Part shown: positions 8,230-16,507 of the stretch, piece by piece
Numbering within the stretch: the stretch's first letter is position 1
Layout: each line of letters opens with the position of its first letter
NCBI GenBank assembly: GCA_017468465.1
Contig: JAFUIN010000019.1
Coordinates: 1 to 64,000, forward strand
Reading direction: 5' to 3'
Source: Clostridia bacterium
Lineage (GTDB): Bacteria > Bacillota > Clostridia > UMGS1840
DNA: 64,000 nt
The notes under the pieces: generated by a model
The model's input: the letters and a program-made list of their open reading frames with translations, nothing else
The model's database searches: none
Told to the model about the DNA's origin: nothing
Program-made: the position numbers and the translations under genes

Positions 8230-9421
8230 TTTGGAATACCTCGGCTGCACGGTTTGAAATTCCACTTAAATACGCTAAAATAACACCATAATTTGTAATC
8301 GGAAGTCCGGCATTTTTACATTTTTCAATTCGGGACAGAATCGTTTTTTTGGTAATCATACAGCCGCCGCAATGAATTGCTAATTTGTATTTTGACAAAT
8401 CTTTTGGAAAATCATAACCAACATAGTATTCAAATTCCAGAGTGGCACCGGTATTTTTTTGTAGCAACGTAGGAATCTTCGCCCGTCCGATATCTTCGTG
8501 AGTATGATTGTGGGTACATGCCTCCAACATTAAAATTTTATCCCCGTTTTTTAATTGAGGAATTGTATCGCAAGCTGAAAGCATGGCGGATAAATCCCCT
8601 TTTTGCCGTGCCAGAAGCATAGAAAACGAGGTTAACGAAATATTGTTTGGTACAATTTTTGAAACGGTCTTAAAAATTTGGGAATCTGTTACCACTAAAT
8701 TGACTGTTTCTAACGAAGACAACGTTTGTGATAAATGTTCTTCATTCGTTACTGTGCAAATTACGCCTTCATCCAGACAATTTCGAATGAAAGTAACCTG
8801 CGGTAAAATCAGTCTTCCTTTGGGCGCTGCAGAATCAATCGGAATTACCAACACCACATGGTCTCCCGGTTTTAACAAGCCGGAAATCATGCTTCCGTCA
8901 TCTTCACCCAGTTTTTTTAGTTCGTTTACAAGGTGTGCTTTTAAGCTGATAATGGCATTTTCATCATCCTGACTGATAAACTGTGCAGCAGGATATTTTT
9001 CTGAAAATCCGGCAATTTTTTCTTGGCCAGACACTAAATCTGTTTTCGTAAAAACCAAGCTGTACGGAGTGGTTTTGAAATATTGAATGGTAGCTTCGAT
9101 TTTAGTGATATCAGCCGTTGTAATATCAATTACATATAGAACATAATCGCACCGTTCCAGAATTTTTTCTGTTTTTTTTCGACGTTCCTCACCCAACACG
9201 GAAACATCTCCAAACCCTGCAGTATCAATCAGCGCAACGGGCCCGTATGGTATCAGCTCCATTCCTTTTATAACCGGGTCGGTTGTGGTGCCGTGCAGGT
9301 CGGATACAATGGATAAATCTTGATTTAATATTTGGTTAAAAAGAGTCGATTTTCCGGCGTTTGTGTCGCCGAAAATGCCAATATGTTTACGGTTTGCAAA
9401 AGGTGTTTCTAATTTGTTCAT
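8222..9421 (-). CDS. hydF: [FeFe] hydrogenase maturation GTPase HydF
   Basis: GTPase and scaffold that carries the H-cluster precursor and delivers it to the hydrogenase. The N-terminal G domain shows GDTNAGKST (P-loop, residues 18-26), DTAGFGD (G3) and TKTD (G4). The C-terminal iron-sulphur domain has the HydF signature CxH-x45-HCxxC (C302, H304, H350, C351, C354). Length 399 is normal. It is 17 bases after hydG and overlaps hydE by eight bases, which suggests translational coupling. Confidence 0.97.
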   Translation of the reverse strand: MNKLETPFANRKHIGIFGDTNAGKSTLFNQILNQDLSIVSDLHGTTTDPVIKGMELIPYGPVALIDTAGFGDVSVLGEERRKKTEKILERCDYVLYVIDITTADITKIEATIQYFKTTPYSLVFTKTDLVSGQEKIAGFSEKYPAAQFISQDDENAIISLKAHLVNELKKLGEDDGSMISGLLKPGDHVVLVIPIDSAAPKGRLILPQVTFIRNCLDEGVICTVTNEEHLSQTLSSLETVNLVVTDSQIFKTVSKIVPNNISLTSFSMLLARQKGDLSAMLSACDTIPQLKNGDKILMLEACTHNHTHEDIGRAKIPTLLQKNTGATLEFEYYVGYDFPKDLSKYKLAIHCGGCMITKKTILSRIEKCKNAGLPITNYGVILAYLSGISNRAAEVFQNE

Positions 9422-9438
9422 TGTAAAACCATCCTTTT

Positions 9439-10827
9439 TTATAAAAACAAATCACGTTGTCCTTGTTCTAATTTTTTCAGGTTTTCTGTTACCAATGCCC
9501 GTACTTTATCATTTTGGATGTTCGGAAGATGCTTTTCAATGACTTGATTAGCAAGATTTTGGAACTGTTCGTCTCCGTAATCCAAAGCATATTCTTTCAA
9601 TGTCATTAAGCCATTTGGCAAACATACATTTTTGATATTTCCGCTTTTTGCCAGCTCCATAAACCGGTCACCAGTTCTGCCTTTTCGGTAACATGCTGTG
9701 CAAAAGCTCGGCACCATGCCCTCCTCCATAATCCAACGGATAATGTCTTGTGCACTTCTGTCGTCAGAGGTTACGAATTGAGAACCGGTATTCCTTTCCC
9801 GTTTGCTATAGCCTCCTACATCAACAGAAGACCCTCCGCTCATCTGCGAAACGCCAAGTCGAATCAATTCTTTTCTCATTTCAGAGTTTTCTCTTGTGGA
9901 AATGATAATTCCTGTAAACGGAACAGCTAAACGGATGATAGACACGATGCGTAAAAAGGTTGCATCGTCAATGGGGTGAAAGCCAGATAAATCGTTGCCC
10001 TCTGCCGGACACATTCTGGGAACAGAAATGGTGTGGAATCCAACTCCAAAGGTATCCTCCAGGTGTTTGTTGTGGAGCATAAGCCCCAAAATTTCGTAAC
10101 GCCAGTCATCAGACAAGCCAAATAAAACACCACCGCCCACATCATCTATTCCTGCTTCCATAGCACGGTCAAAAGCGGTCAGGTGATACTCGTAATTCTT
10201 TTTCGGACCTGCAATATGTACTCGTTCATATGTTTCTTTATGATAAGTTTCCTGAAATAAAATATAGGTTCCGATGCCGATTTCTTTCAGCTTTTTGTAA
10301 TTTTCAACAGTTGTTGACGCAATGTTTACATTGACACGACGAATTTCTCCGTTCCCGGATTTCATATCATAGATGGTTTTCATACACTCTAAAATATAAT
10401 CAATGCTGCAATTTACCGGGTCTTCTCCTGCCTCCAGTGCTAAACGCTTATGCCCCATTGCCTCCAAGATTTTTACTTCTTCTCGAATTTCATCCATGGT
10501 CAGACGTGTTCTTTGAAATTTATTCTTACAGTTGAATCCGCAGTAAGAACAATGGTTGACGCAGTAATCACTGACATAAAGAGGAGCAAACATTACAATT
10601 CGATCCCCGTATATATGTTGTTTTATCTTATCTGCAATTTTGAAGATGCGTTGGATATGCTCTTTTTTATCTGTTGTAAGCAACGCTGCAACTTCTTCCG
10701 GAGTTAATCCGTCAAAGCGTTCTGCTTTATCTAAAATTGCACTGATTTTCTCATCAGAAGTTTCTTTGGAATGTTCCAATAAATCCAAAACATATTGATG
10801 GTCTATAAAATTTCCGTATTCTTTCAT
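9439..10827 (-). CDS. hydG: [FeFe] hydrogenase H-cluster radical SAM maturase HydG
   Basis: Tyrosine lyase that makes the CO and cyanide ligands of the H-cluster. The radical SAM cysteines are C89, C93 and C96 (CVNHCSYC). The C-terminal auxiliary cluster motif CX2CX22C is exact (C376, C379, C402), which separates HydG from ThiH. I choose ATG 10827 (462 residues), nine bases after AAGGAGG; upstream in-frame codons to 10896 cross the Shine-Dalgarno and a terminator hairpin. First gene of hydG-hydF-hydE-unknown. No hydrogenase subunit is present in the window. Confidence 0.97.
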   Translation of the reverse strand: MKEYGNFIDHQYVLDLLEHSKETSDEKISAILDKAERFDGLTPEEVAALLTTDKKEHIQRIFKIADKIKQHIYGDRIVMFAPLYVSDYCVNHCSYCGFNCKNKFQRTRLTMDEIREEVKILEAMGHKRLALEAGEDPVNCSIDYILECMKTIYDMKSGNGEIRRVNVNIASTTVENYKKLKEIGIGTYILFQETYHKETYERVHIAGPKKNYEYHLTAFDRAMEAGIDDVGGGVLFGLSDDWRYEILGLMLHNKHLEDTFGVGFHTISVPRMCPAEGNDLSGFHPIDDATFLRIVSIIRLAVPFTGIIISTRENSEMRKELIRLGVSQMSGGSSVDVGGYSKRERNTGSQFVTSDDRSAQDIIRWIMEEGMVPSFCTACYRKGRTGDRFMELAKSGNIKNVCLPNGLMTLKEYALDYGDEQFQNLANQVIEKHLPNIQNDKVRALVTENLKKLEQGQRDLFL

Positions 10828-10846
10828 ACGATTCATCCTCCTTATG

Positions 10847-10884
10847 AAAAAAAGCATCTGCTCCGATTTGGCAGATGCTTTTTT
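10847..10884 (-). terminator. Terminator-like hairpin directly before hydG
   Basis: Stem GCATCTGC/GCAGATGC (10854-10861 with 10871-10878), extended by A/T pairs, followed on the minus strand by seven T. The hydG Shine-Dalgarno begins only three bases later. It may end the transketolase transcript, act as an attenuator for hydG, or both. Confidence 0.75.
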
Positions 10885-10991
10885 ATCAATCAGCATACAC
10901 TTTCAAATCAGAGCGATCTTTTTTGTCAGTTTTTTCATCATTCGGTAAGATAAAAGGACTTTTCGTGCTGATATCAAACAGATATAAAATT

Positions 10992-11927
10992 TTATGATTT
11001 CATTAAGTTGCGAATTTTTGCAACAATATTTTCACAGGTTAACCCATATTCTTTCTGCAAGTCGGCACGGTTTCCGGATTGACCGAAACGGTCTTCCACC
11101 GCTACTTTGTCGCTGATTTTTCCGCCAAATTCTGCAACGACCTCAGAAACTGCCGAGTATAACCCGCCAAATACGTTGTGGTCTTCTGCAGTCATGATGT
11201 GTTTGGAGGTTTCCATTGCAGTTTGGATGGCATCCTTATCAATCGGTTTAATGGTGTGCATATTAATTACACCAACAGAAATTCCCTCTTTTGCAAGTTC
11301 TTCGGAGGCACAGAGTGCTTCATATACCATGTCTCCCATTGCAATGACAGTAACATCTGTTCCAACTTTTAATACATTGGCTTTTCCGAAGGTGAAGGAA
11401 TAGTTTTCATCTGTGTTAAATACCGGCACATCATATCTGCCAAATCTTAAATAAACTGGACCGGGTTCATTGATTGCAGCTTCAACTGCATATTTTGCTT
11501 CAATCGCATCAGCCGGTACAATGACCTTCATGTTGGGGATGGTGCGCATTAAAGACACATCTTCGATTGCTTGGTGTGAACCGCCATCTTCCCCGATTAA
11601 GATGCCACCGTGAGTTCCGACAATTTTGACATTCAGATTATTGTAGCACACACCGTTTCTGACCTGTTCAAAAGCACGACCGGCTGCAAACATTGCAAAA
11701 GTGCTTGCAAATACGGTTGCGCCGCAAGATGAAAGTCCAACGGCTGTACCAACCATGTCTGCTTCTGCAATTCCTATATCAAAAAAACGGTTGGGATATT
11801 TTTTTGAAAAATCAACAGTTTTGGTAGCTTCAGCCAAGTCTGCATCTAATACATAATAATCATATTTTTCTGCCAGCTCCACCAAAGCCTTACCATAGCC
11901 TGCTCTGGTTGATAATTTTTCTGCCAT
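10992..11927 (-). CDS. Transketolase, C-terminal subunit
   Basis: Second half of a split transketolase, 311 residues, with the pyrimidine-binding domain of the ThDP fold and the C-terminal domain. FFDIGIAEADMVGTAVGLSSCG holds the catalytic glutamate (the GIAE motif), and HGGILIGEDGGSHQAIEDVSLMR is typical of the family. It pairs with the N-terminal subunit just upstream to move two-carbon units between sugar phosphates. Its ATG at 11927 shares a base with the partner's TAA stop (TAATG), a classic translational coupling. Two-gene transketolases are common in Clostridia and archaea. Confidence 0.95.
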   Translation of the reverse strand: MAEKLSTRAGYGKALVELAEKYDYYVLDADLAEATKTVDFSKKYPNRFFDIGIAEADMVGTAVGLSSCGATVFASTFAMFAAGRAFEQVRNGVCYNNLNVKIVGTHGGILIGEDGGSHQAIEDVSLMRTIPNMKVIVPADAIEAKYAVEAAINEPGPVYLRFGRYDVPVFNTDENYSFTFGKANVLKVGTDVTVIAMGDMVYEALCASEELAKEGISVGVINMHTIKPIDKDAIQTAMETSKHIMTAEDHNVFGGLYSAVSEVVAEFGGKISDKVAVEDRFGQSGNRADLQKEYGLTCENIVAKIRNLMKS

Positions 11928-12751
11928 TATAAAGCACCTCCCGTTAATTCTTGAATTGCCTGCTCTGCTTGCTCACGGTTGGGAGCACTTCCATGCCATT
12001 TTGCTAAATTTTCCATAAAGGAAACGCCTTTTCCTTTGACGGTTTTTGCAATAATTGCAGTGGGCTTTCCTTTGATTGTTTTTGCTTCTGAAAATGCGTT
12101 TTTAATTTCTTCAAAATTATGGCCGTCAATGTTGATAACATGAAAGCCGAATGCTTTGAATTTTTCATCAATGGGATACGGAGACATTACTTCCGAAATT
12201 GTCCCGTCGATTTGTAAATTGTTGTTATCCACAATGGCAACCAAATTATCCAGTTTGTAGTGTGCAGCAGTCATAGCTGCTTCCCAAATCTGACCTTCCT
12301 GAATTTCGCCATCTCCAATTATGGTATAAACGCGGTACGAGTGATTGTTTGTTTTTGCATAGAGAGCCATGCCGTTTGCAATGGACAACCCTTGTCCCAA
12401 AGAGCCGGAAGACATATCAACACCGGGAATTTTTTTCATATCGGGATGTCCCTGAAGAATATGTCCTAATTTACGAAGATATGTAATTTCTTCTTCCGGA
12501 AAAAAGCCTCTTTCCGCTAACGTGGCATACAAGGCTGGTGCAGTGTGTCCTTTTGACAAAACAAAACGGTCTCTGTTTTCCATTTTCGGATTTTTGGGGT
12601 CGATATTCATTTCTTCAAAGTATAAAACAGTCATAATATCCGCAATGGATAATGAGCCGCCGGGATGACCGGATGCAGCGTGATAGGTTCCGCGAATGAT
12701 ATTTGCGCGAATATTGGCTGCATGTGATTTTAAGTCTGCATTTGGTAACAT
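11927..12751 (-). CDS. Transketolase, N-terminal subunit
   Basis: ThDP-binding half of a split transketolase, 274 residues. GHPGGSLSIADIMTVLYF and the ThDP motif GDGEIQEGQIWEAAMTAAHYKLDNLVAIVDNN (the GDG...NN pattern) are clear. KGKGVSFMEN near the end and the conserved HG pair of WHG are also present. It has its own promoter about 60 bases upstream and is followed without a gap by the C-terminal subunit. Confidence 0.95.
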   Translation of the reverse strand: MLPNADLKSHAANIRANIIRGTYHAASGHPGGSLSIADIMTVLYFEEMNIDPKNPKMENRDRFVLSKGHTAPALYATLAERGFFPEEEITYLRKLGHILQGHPDMKKIPGVDMSSGSLGQGLSIANGMALYAKTNNHSYRVYTIIGDGEIQEGQIWEAAMTAAHYKLDNLVAIVDNNNLQIDGTISEVMSPYPIDEKFKAFGFHVINIDGHNFEEIKNAFSEAKTIKGKPTAIIAKTVKGKGVSFMENLAKWHGSAPNREQAEQAIQELTGGAL

Positions 12752-12804
12752 TGCAATAAACCATGCCTTTCTTTGTAATTTTATGAAACAATCGTTCTTG
12801 CGAT

Positions 12805-12833
12805 ACTATATCATATTTCGACACTTGTGTCAA
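12805..12833 (-). promoter_or_regulatory. Transketolase promoter with overlapping inverted repeat
   Basis: On the minus strand TTGACA (12833-12828), 17 bases, TATAGT (12810-12805). An inverted repeat GACAC-TT-GTGTC (12820-12831) overlaps the -35 box and could be an operator. Confidence 0.8.
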
Positions 12834-12860
12834 GGGCTACAGCTTGATCCCCTTACCTTT

Positions 12861-14780
12861 TTACTGATTCAGATGAATGGAACGTGTTACATCGTCCCAC
12901 AATACCTCCAAGTTGAATTTTTCGGATAAAAAGCGAATGGGAACCATTGTTCTATTGTCAATAATTTGTGGTGCAACGTCGATGGCTTCTGTTTCACCAT
13001 TCACAGTGACAAAAGGATAATCTATTCCCAAAACGATATTTGTGCCATCTTTAGATACCGTAACCTCACGGGCTTCGGCATTCCAATCTACCTTTGCTTT
13101 TAGATTTTCTGAAATAATTCGTACTGGAACCAGCGTTCTGCCGTCTACGATAACAGGTGCAACATCGGAGTGCAGTTCATTTTCGTTCAAGTATAAGCGA
13201 ATGGGTTTTATCACATCCAGTTGATATTCCCTTTCGATGACACCGTCAATGACCAATTTTAATTGATGTTTTCCGGCAGTTTCATTGGAAACATCCAGTG
13301 TTGCTAAATAATGAGGCTCAACCAGAGAGGTGATGTAATATCCATCAAAATAAACATCAACTTTTGGCGAAGCGTTTTTATACACATGCGGATATACGCC
13401 AAAGGTAAAGGTGTTTTCTGTTACGGAAACAGAATCGGTGATTTTATGAAATGCAGTCGGGGCGTTTGATTGAGAGCCATGAATGAAATAAGAATGATGA
13501 ATTTCTTCCAGATATTCTTTTGCCAGTTCCGGATTGTCGGAAAGAGCGTAATCGTTTACCTCTTCGGGAATACGTTTATCAAAGTACATAATTGCCTTAA
13601 TTTGCGGATAAACCTTCGGTAAAAATTCGTACTGCTGATGCAAATGATTGATTGCCCATTTCGTTTCATCCCGATTCAGCGAGTGAATGTAATGCGCTAC
13701 GCCGGATTCGGATAACATAATGGGTTTTCTGTCACCATACGTGTTCACAATATCTTCCAATGCTAAAACTGCATCTGCGCTGTCACCTGCAAAAAACACA
13801 GTCTCGTTGAATGCTTCTTCGGGCTTCCAATCATCTCTGCCTAAGAAATACTTAGAAAGATAAGAACCAACACCAATCCAGTCAACATATTCATCCCCGG
13901 GATAGAAATCGTGCATATTGACATCCCAGCTGGACATCTGATTCACGCTCCACACCATCGCTACATTGGGTAGCTTGGCGTGAACTTTATTACCGATGAA
14001 CCGGAAGGCGTTGATATATTCCGAAGGCGTAGCCCGATTATCCCAGATATTCATTTCGGCTGCAAATCGCAGATAAACCGGAACTGTAGGATGCTTTGCT
14101 AATTCCGAAATCACCAGATCAACATATTCACCGGAAGACGGTACCATTCGGATGTCGCTTCCTTCGTTAGGCACATTCAGGGCAAATACAATACGAATCT
14201 TCTTTTGTTCTGCCTGTTGGAAGATGTGATGAAACCATGTAAAATCGGTGTCACCAAATTCGTGAAACAATAAAATTGCCGATTCGTCGCTTAACTGCTG
14301 GCGGATTTCTCCGTCAGCGGTTGCCCCGAAAAATACACCCATGTGCGGTTCATTTTTTGCATTGAAAAACACTTCTTCATGAGTGGTTTGCTGAAACATT
14401 TCCAAACGCGGTCGGTAGTGCAGGGTTTTTGCTCTTGCAATTTTTGCCGCATCATCCCAGTGCAGTGCATCTGCGTAATATACATATTGTTCATAATAGT
14501 CTGCGGCTGCCGGATAATTACCCAAGGCTTCATAAGTATCGGCAATCATTTCCATGCGGGAACCAATGATTTGCAATACCGTTTCATTTTCGGGTTCATT
14601 TTTCATCAGTTCAATTTCTTCCTTTGCCGTCTCAATTACAGCATAGGAATCATTGGCGCTGACAGCGGCTTGATATTGGTCATCTATAGACCAAAATTCA
14701 TGGGGAATATCATACGCAAAGACGTCGATACACCCGAACAGAAATAACATAACAAATGATAATGTAATGAGCTTTTTCAC
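12861..14780 (-). CDS. Secreted GH26-like glycosidase fold with copper-amine-oxidase-N domain
   Basis: 639 residues with a signal peptide (residues 1-22, cleavage after VFA). Residues ~40-115 look helical and TPR-like (YEALGNYPAAADYYEQYV). Residues ~145-430 resemble a clan-A TIM barrel close to GH26: E242 in RFAAEMN is the likely acid/base and E358 in MLSESG the likely nucleophile. A beta-rich linker follows, then a Cu_amine_oxidN1 domain at ~528-639 with two 'DGRTLVPVR'-type repeats, a module often used by Clostridia on exported proteins. Substrate unknown; mannan-like glycans are only a guess from the family. It starts at GTG 14780 behind AGGAGA. Confidence 0.8.
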   Translation of the reverse strand: MKKLITLSFVMLFLFGCIDVFAYDIPHEFWSIDDQYQAAVSANDSYAVIETAKEEIELMKNEPENETVLQIIGSRMEMIADTYEALGNYPAAADYYEQYVYYADALHWDDAAKIARAKTLHYRPRLEMFQQTTHEEVFFNAKNEPHMGVFFGATADGEIRQQLSDESAILLFHEFGDTDFTWFHHIFQQAEQKKIRIVFALNVPNEGSDIRMVPSSGEYVDLVISELAKHPTVPVYLRFAAEMNIWDNRATPSEYINAFRFIGNKVHAKLPNVAMVWSVNQMSSWDVNMHDFYPGDEYVDWIGVGSYLSKYFLGRDDWKPEEAFNETVFFAGDSADAVLALEDIVNTYGDRKPIMLSESGVAHYIHSLNRDETKWAINHLHQQYEFLPKVYPQIKAIMYFDKRIPEEVNDYALSDNPELAKEYLEEIHHSYFIHGSQSNAPTAFHKITDSVSVTENTFTFGVYPHVYKNASPKVDVYFDGYYITSLVEPHYLATLDVSNETAGKHQLKLVIDGVIEREYQLDVIKPIRLYLNENELHSDVAPVIVDGRTLVPVRIISENLKAKVDWNAEAREVTVSKDGTNIVLGIDYPFVTVNGETEAIDVAPQIIDNRTMVPIRFLSEKFNLEVLWDDVTRSIHLNQ

Positions 14781-14814
14781 ACTTTTAATCTCCTCAATTT
14801 GTTTTATTATCTAA

Positions 14815-14843
14815 ATTATATCATTCTAAAAATACAATGTCAA
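14815..14843 (-). promoter_or_regulatory. Promoter of the GH26-like gene
   Basis: TTGACA (14843-14838), 17 bases, TATAAT (14820-14815) on the minus strand, 35 bases upstream of the start codon. Confidence 0.85.
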
Positions 14844-14908
14844 CAATTTATTTTGATGTTTCCAAAGAATGTTAAATTTCAAAAAAAGCAAAAATATTAT
14901 AAAAAAAG

Positions 14909-14937
14909 TTGCAAAAAAGAGGAAAGTATTGTATAAT
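14909..14937 (+). promoter_or_regulatory. Promoter of hprK
   Basis: TTGCAA (14909-14914), 17 bases, TATAAT (14932-14937), about 40 bases before the hprK ATG. It is divergent from the GH26-like gene. Confidence 0.8.
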
Positions 14938-14978
14938 TAAGTCAGTTTATTCAAAAAAAGATAGCAAGGAGAATCAAT

Positions 14979-15920
14979 ATGACAGCTTTTACTGTTACAT
15001 TAAAGCAAATTATTGACGAATGCAACTTGGAAATTATATATACTGATAAAGATTTAGATCAGGTTTTGATTTCTACTACAGATGTCAGTCGCCCCGGATT
15101 ACAGTTTTATGATTTTTTCGATTATTTTGACAACAACCGGATTCAGATTTTCGGTAAGGTTGAACGGACTTTTTTAGAGCAAAAAACGTCTGAACAGCGC
15201 CTTCATTGCATTTCAGAGCTGTGCAAACGCCAAATTCCTGCAATTATCATTTCCCGAAATCAGGATGTTTTTGAAGAATTTATTGTTGCTGCCAAGGAAT
15301 ATCACATTCCAATTTTAAGAACGGCACAAACAACCTCCAAATTTATGGCACGACTGATTGCCTACTTAAATGTGGAACTGGCAGAACGCATTACCCTTCA
15401 CGGAGTTTTGTGTGAAGTTTACGGTGAAGGAGTTCTGATTACCGGTGAAAGCGGCGTGGGAAAAAGCGAAACAGCAATCGAGCTGGTAAAACGTGGCCAC
15501 CGTTTGGTTGCTGATGATGCAGTTGAGGTGAAAAAAGTTTCCGACAAATCACTGGTTGGAACAGCTCCCGAAAGCATCCGCCATTTTATTGAAATTCGTG
15601 GCATCGGTATTATAGATGTCAGACGGATTTTTGGTATGGGTTCCATTAAGGAAACCGAAAAAATTGACTTAATTATCAAATTAGAAGCGTGGGACCCGAA
15701 AAAGCAGTATGACCGGTTAGGGCTGGTAACAGAATATTCCGAGCTTTTAGGACATCAGATTCCGACCTTGAACATTCCCGTAAAACCTGGTAGAAACCTG
15801 GCGGTGGTTGTGGAAGTTGCGGCAATGAATAACCGTCAGAAAAAATTAGGTTATAATGCTGCAGAAGAACTGAATAACCGTTTAATTGCTCAAATGAGCA
15901 AAAATCTTGAAAATCAGTAA
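14979..15920 (+). CDS. hprK: HPr kinase/phosphorylase
   Basis: Bifunctional regulator that phosphorylates and dephosphorylates HPr at a serine to set carbon catabolite repression in Firmicutes. The catalytic domain has the P-loop GESGVGKSE (residues 156-164) and the HprK signature IEIRGIGIIDVRRIFG (about 205-220). The N-terminal domain (1-130) is the usual DRTGG-like half. 313 residues is the normal length. It opens a four-gene plus-strand run with pgsA, tmcAL and the dGTPase-like gene, rather than the hprK-lgt pairing of Bacillus. The HPr gene is not in the window. Confidence 0.96.
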   Translation: MTAFTVTLKQIIDECNLEIIYTDKDLDQVLISTTDVSRPGLQFYDFFDYFDNNRIQIFGKVERTFLEQKTSEQRLHCISELCKRQIPAIIISRNQDVFEEFIVAAKEYHIPILRTAQTTSKFMARLIAYLNVELAERITLHGVLCEVYGEGVLITGESGVGKSETAIELVKRGHRLVADDAVEVKKVSDKSLVGTAPESIRHFIEIRGIGIIDVRRIFGMGSIKETEKIDLIIKLEAWDPKKQYDRLGLVTEYSELLGHQIPTLNIPVKPGRNLAVVVEVAAMNNRQKKLGYNAAEELNNRLIAQMSKNLENQ

Positions 15921-15950
15921 TTTTTCTGTACTAAAGTTGGAGGTATTTTT

Positions 15951-16493
15951 ATGACAACAGCCAATATCATTACCATAGCCAGAATTCTTCTGGTTCCGTT
16001 CTATGTATATTTTGCAGCAGCCTTTCCCGGAGCAAACCGGGAGCTGATTGCAGCAATTATTTTCTTATTGATTTCTTTAACAGATTTTTTGGATGGCTAT
16101 ATTGCCAGAAAGTATAACCAGATTACAGATTTTGGTAAGTTTTTAGATCCTTTGGCAGATAAAATTCTGGTTATTTCTGCATTTGTTATTTTTGTGTCAC
16201 AGGGTACCTTAAGTCCCATTATTGCCATTGTTGTAATTGCCAGAGAATTTTTGGTGACTTCCATTCGGCTGGTTGCTGCAGGAAAAGGCACTGTGATTGC
16301 AGCCTCTATGAGCGGTAAATTAAAAACAGTAACACAAATTATTGCAGTTATGGCGATTTTACTGGAAGGATTTTTGGATATGATCTTTCCCCTTCCCTAT
16401 GGCGTGTTTTTTAGTTGGATCATGTTAATTTTCACCATATACTCCGGCTTAGAATATTTAATTTTGAACCGGAAGGTAATTTCGTTTAACTAA
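15951..16493 (+). CDS. pgsA: CDP-diacylglycerol-glycerol-3-phosphate phosphatidyltransferase
   Basis: Membrane enzyme making phosphatidylglycerol phosphate, the first committed step to phosphatidylglycerol. It has the CDP-alcohol phosphotransferase motif D48-G49-x2-A52-R53-x8-G62-x3-D66-x3-D70, and about five hydrophobic segments. 180 residues. TTAN.ITIARI.LVPF at the start is the standard PgsA opening. ATG 15951 lies eight bases after TTGGAGG. A second gene with the same motif starts at 19686, and this copy looks closer to textbook PgsA. Confidence 0.92.
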   Translation: MTTANIITIARILLVPFYVYFAAAFPGANRELIAAIIFLLISLTDFLDGYIARKYNQITDFGKFLDPLADKILVISAFVIFVSQGTLSPIIAIVVIAREFLVTSIRLVAAGKGTVIAASMSGKLKTVTQIIAVMAILLEGFLDMIFPLPYGVFFSWIMLIFTIYSGLEYLILNRKVISFN

Positions 16494-16507
16494 AAGGAGC
16501 ATTTTCT

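Noticed and set aside
10885-10991. An open stretch on the minus strand between the transketolase stop and the hairpin, reading about 34 residues and ending just before the terminator.
   Set aside because: No ATG, GTG or TTG start and no ribosome-binding site in that frame; not supported as a gene, though its neat end before the terminator is curious.
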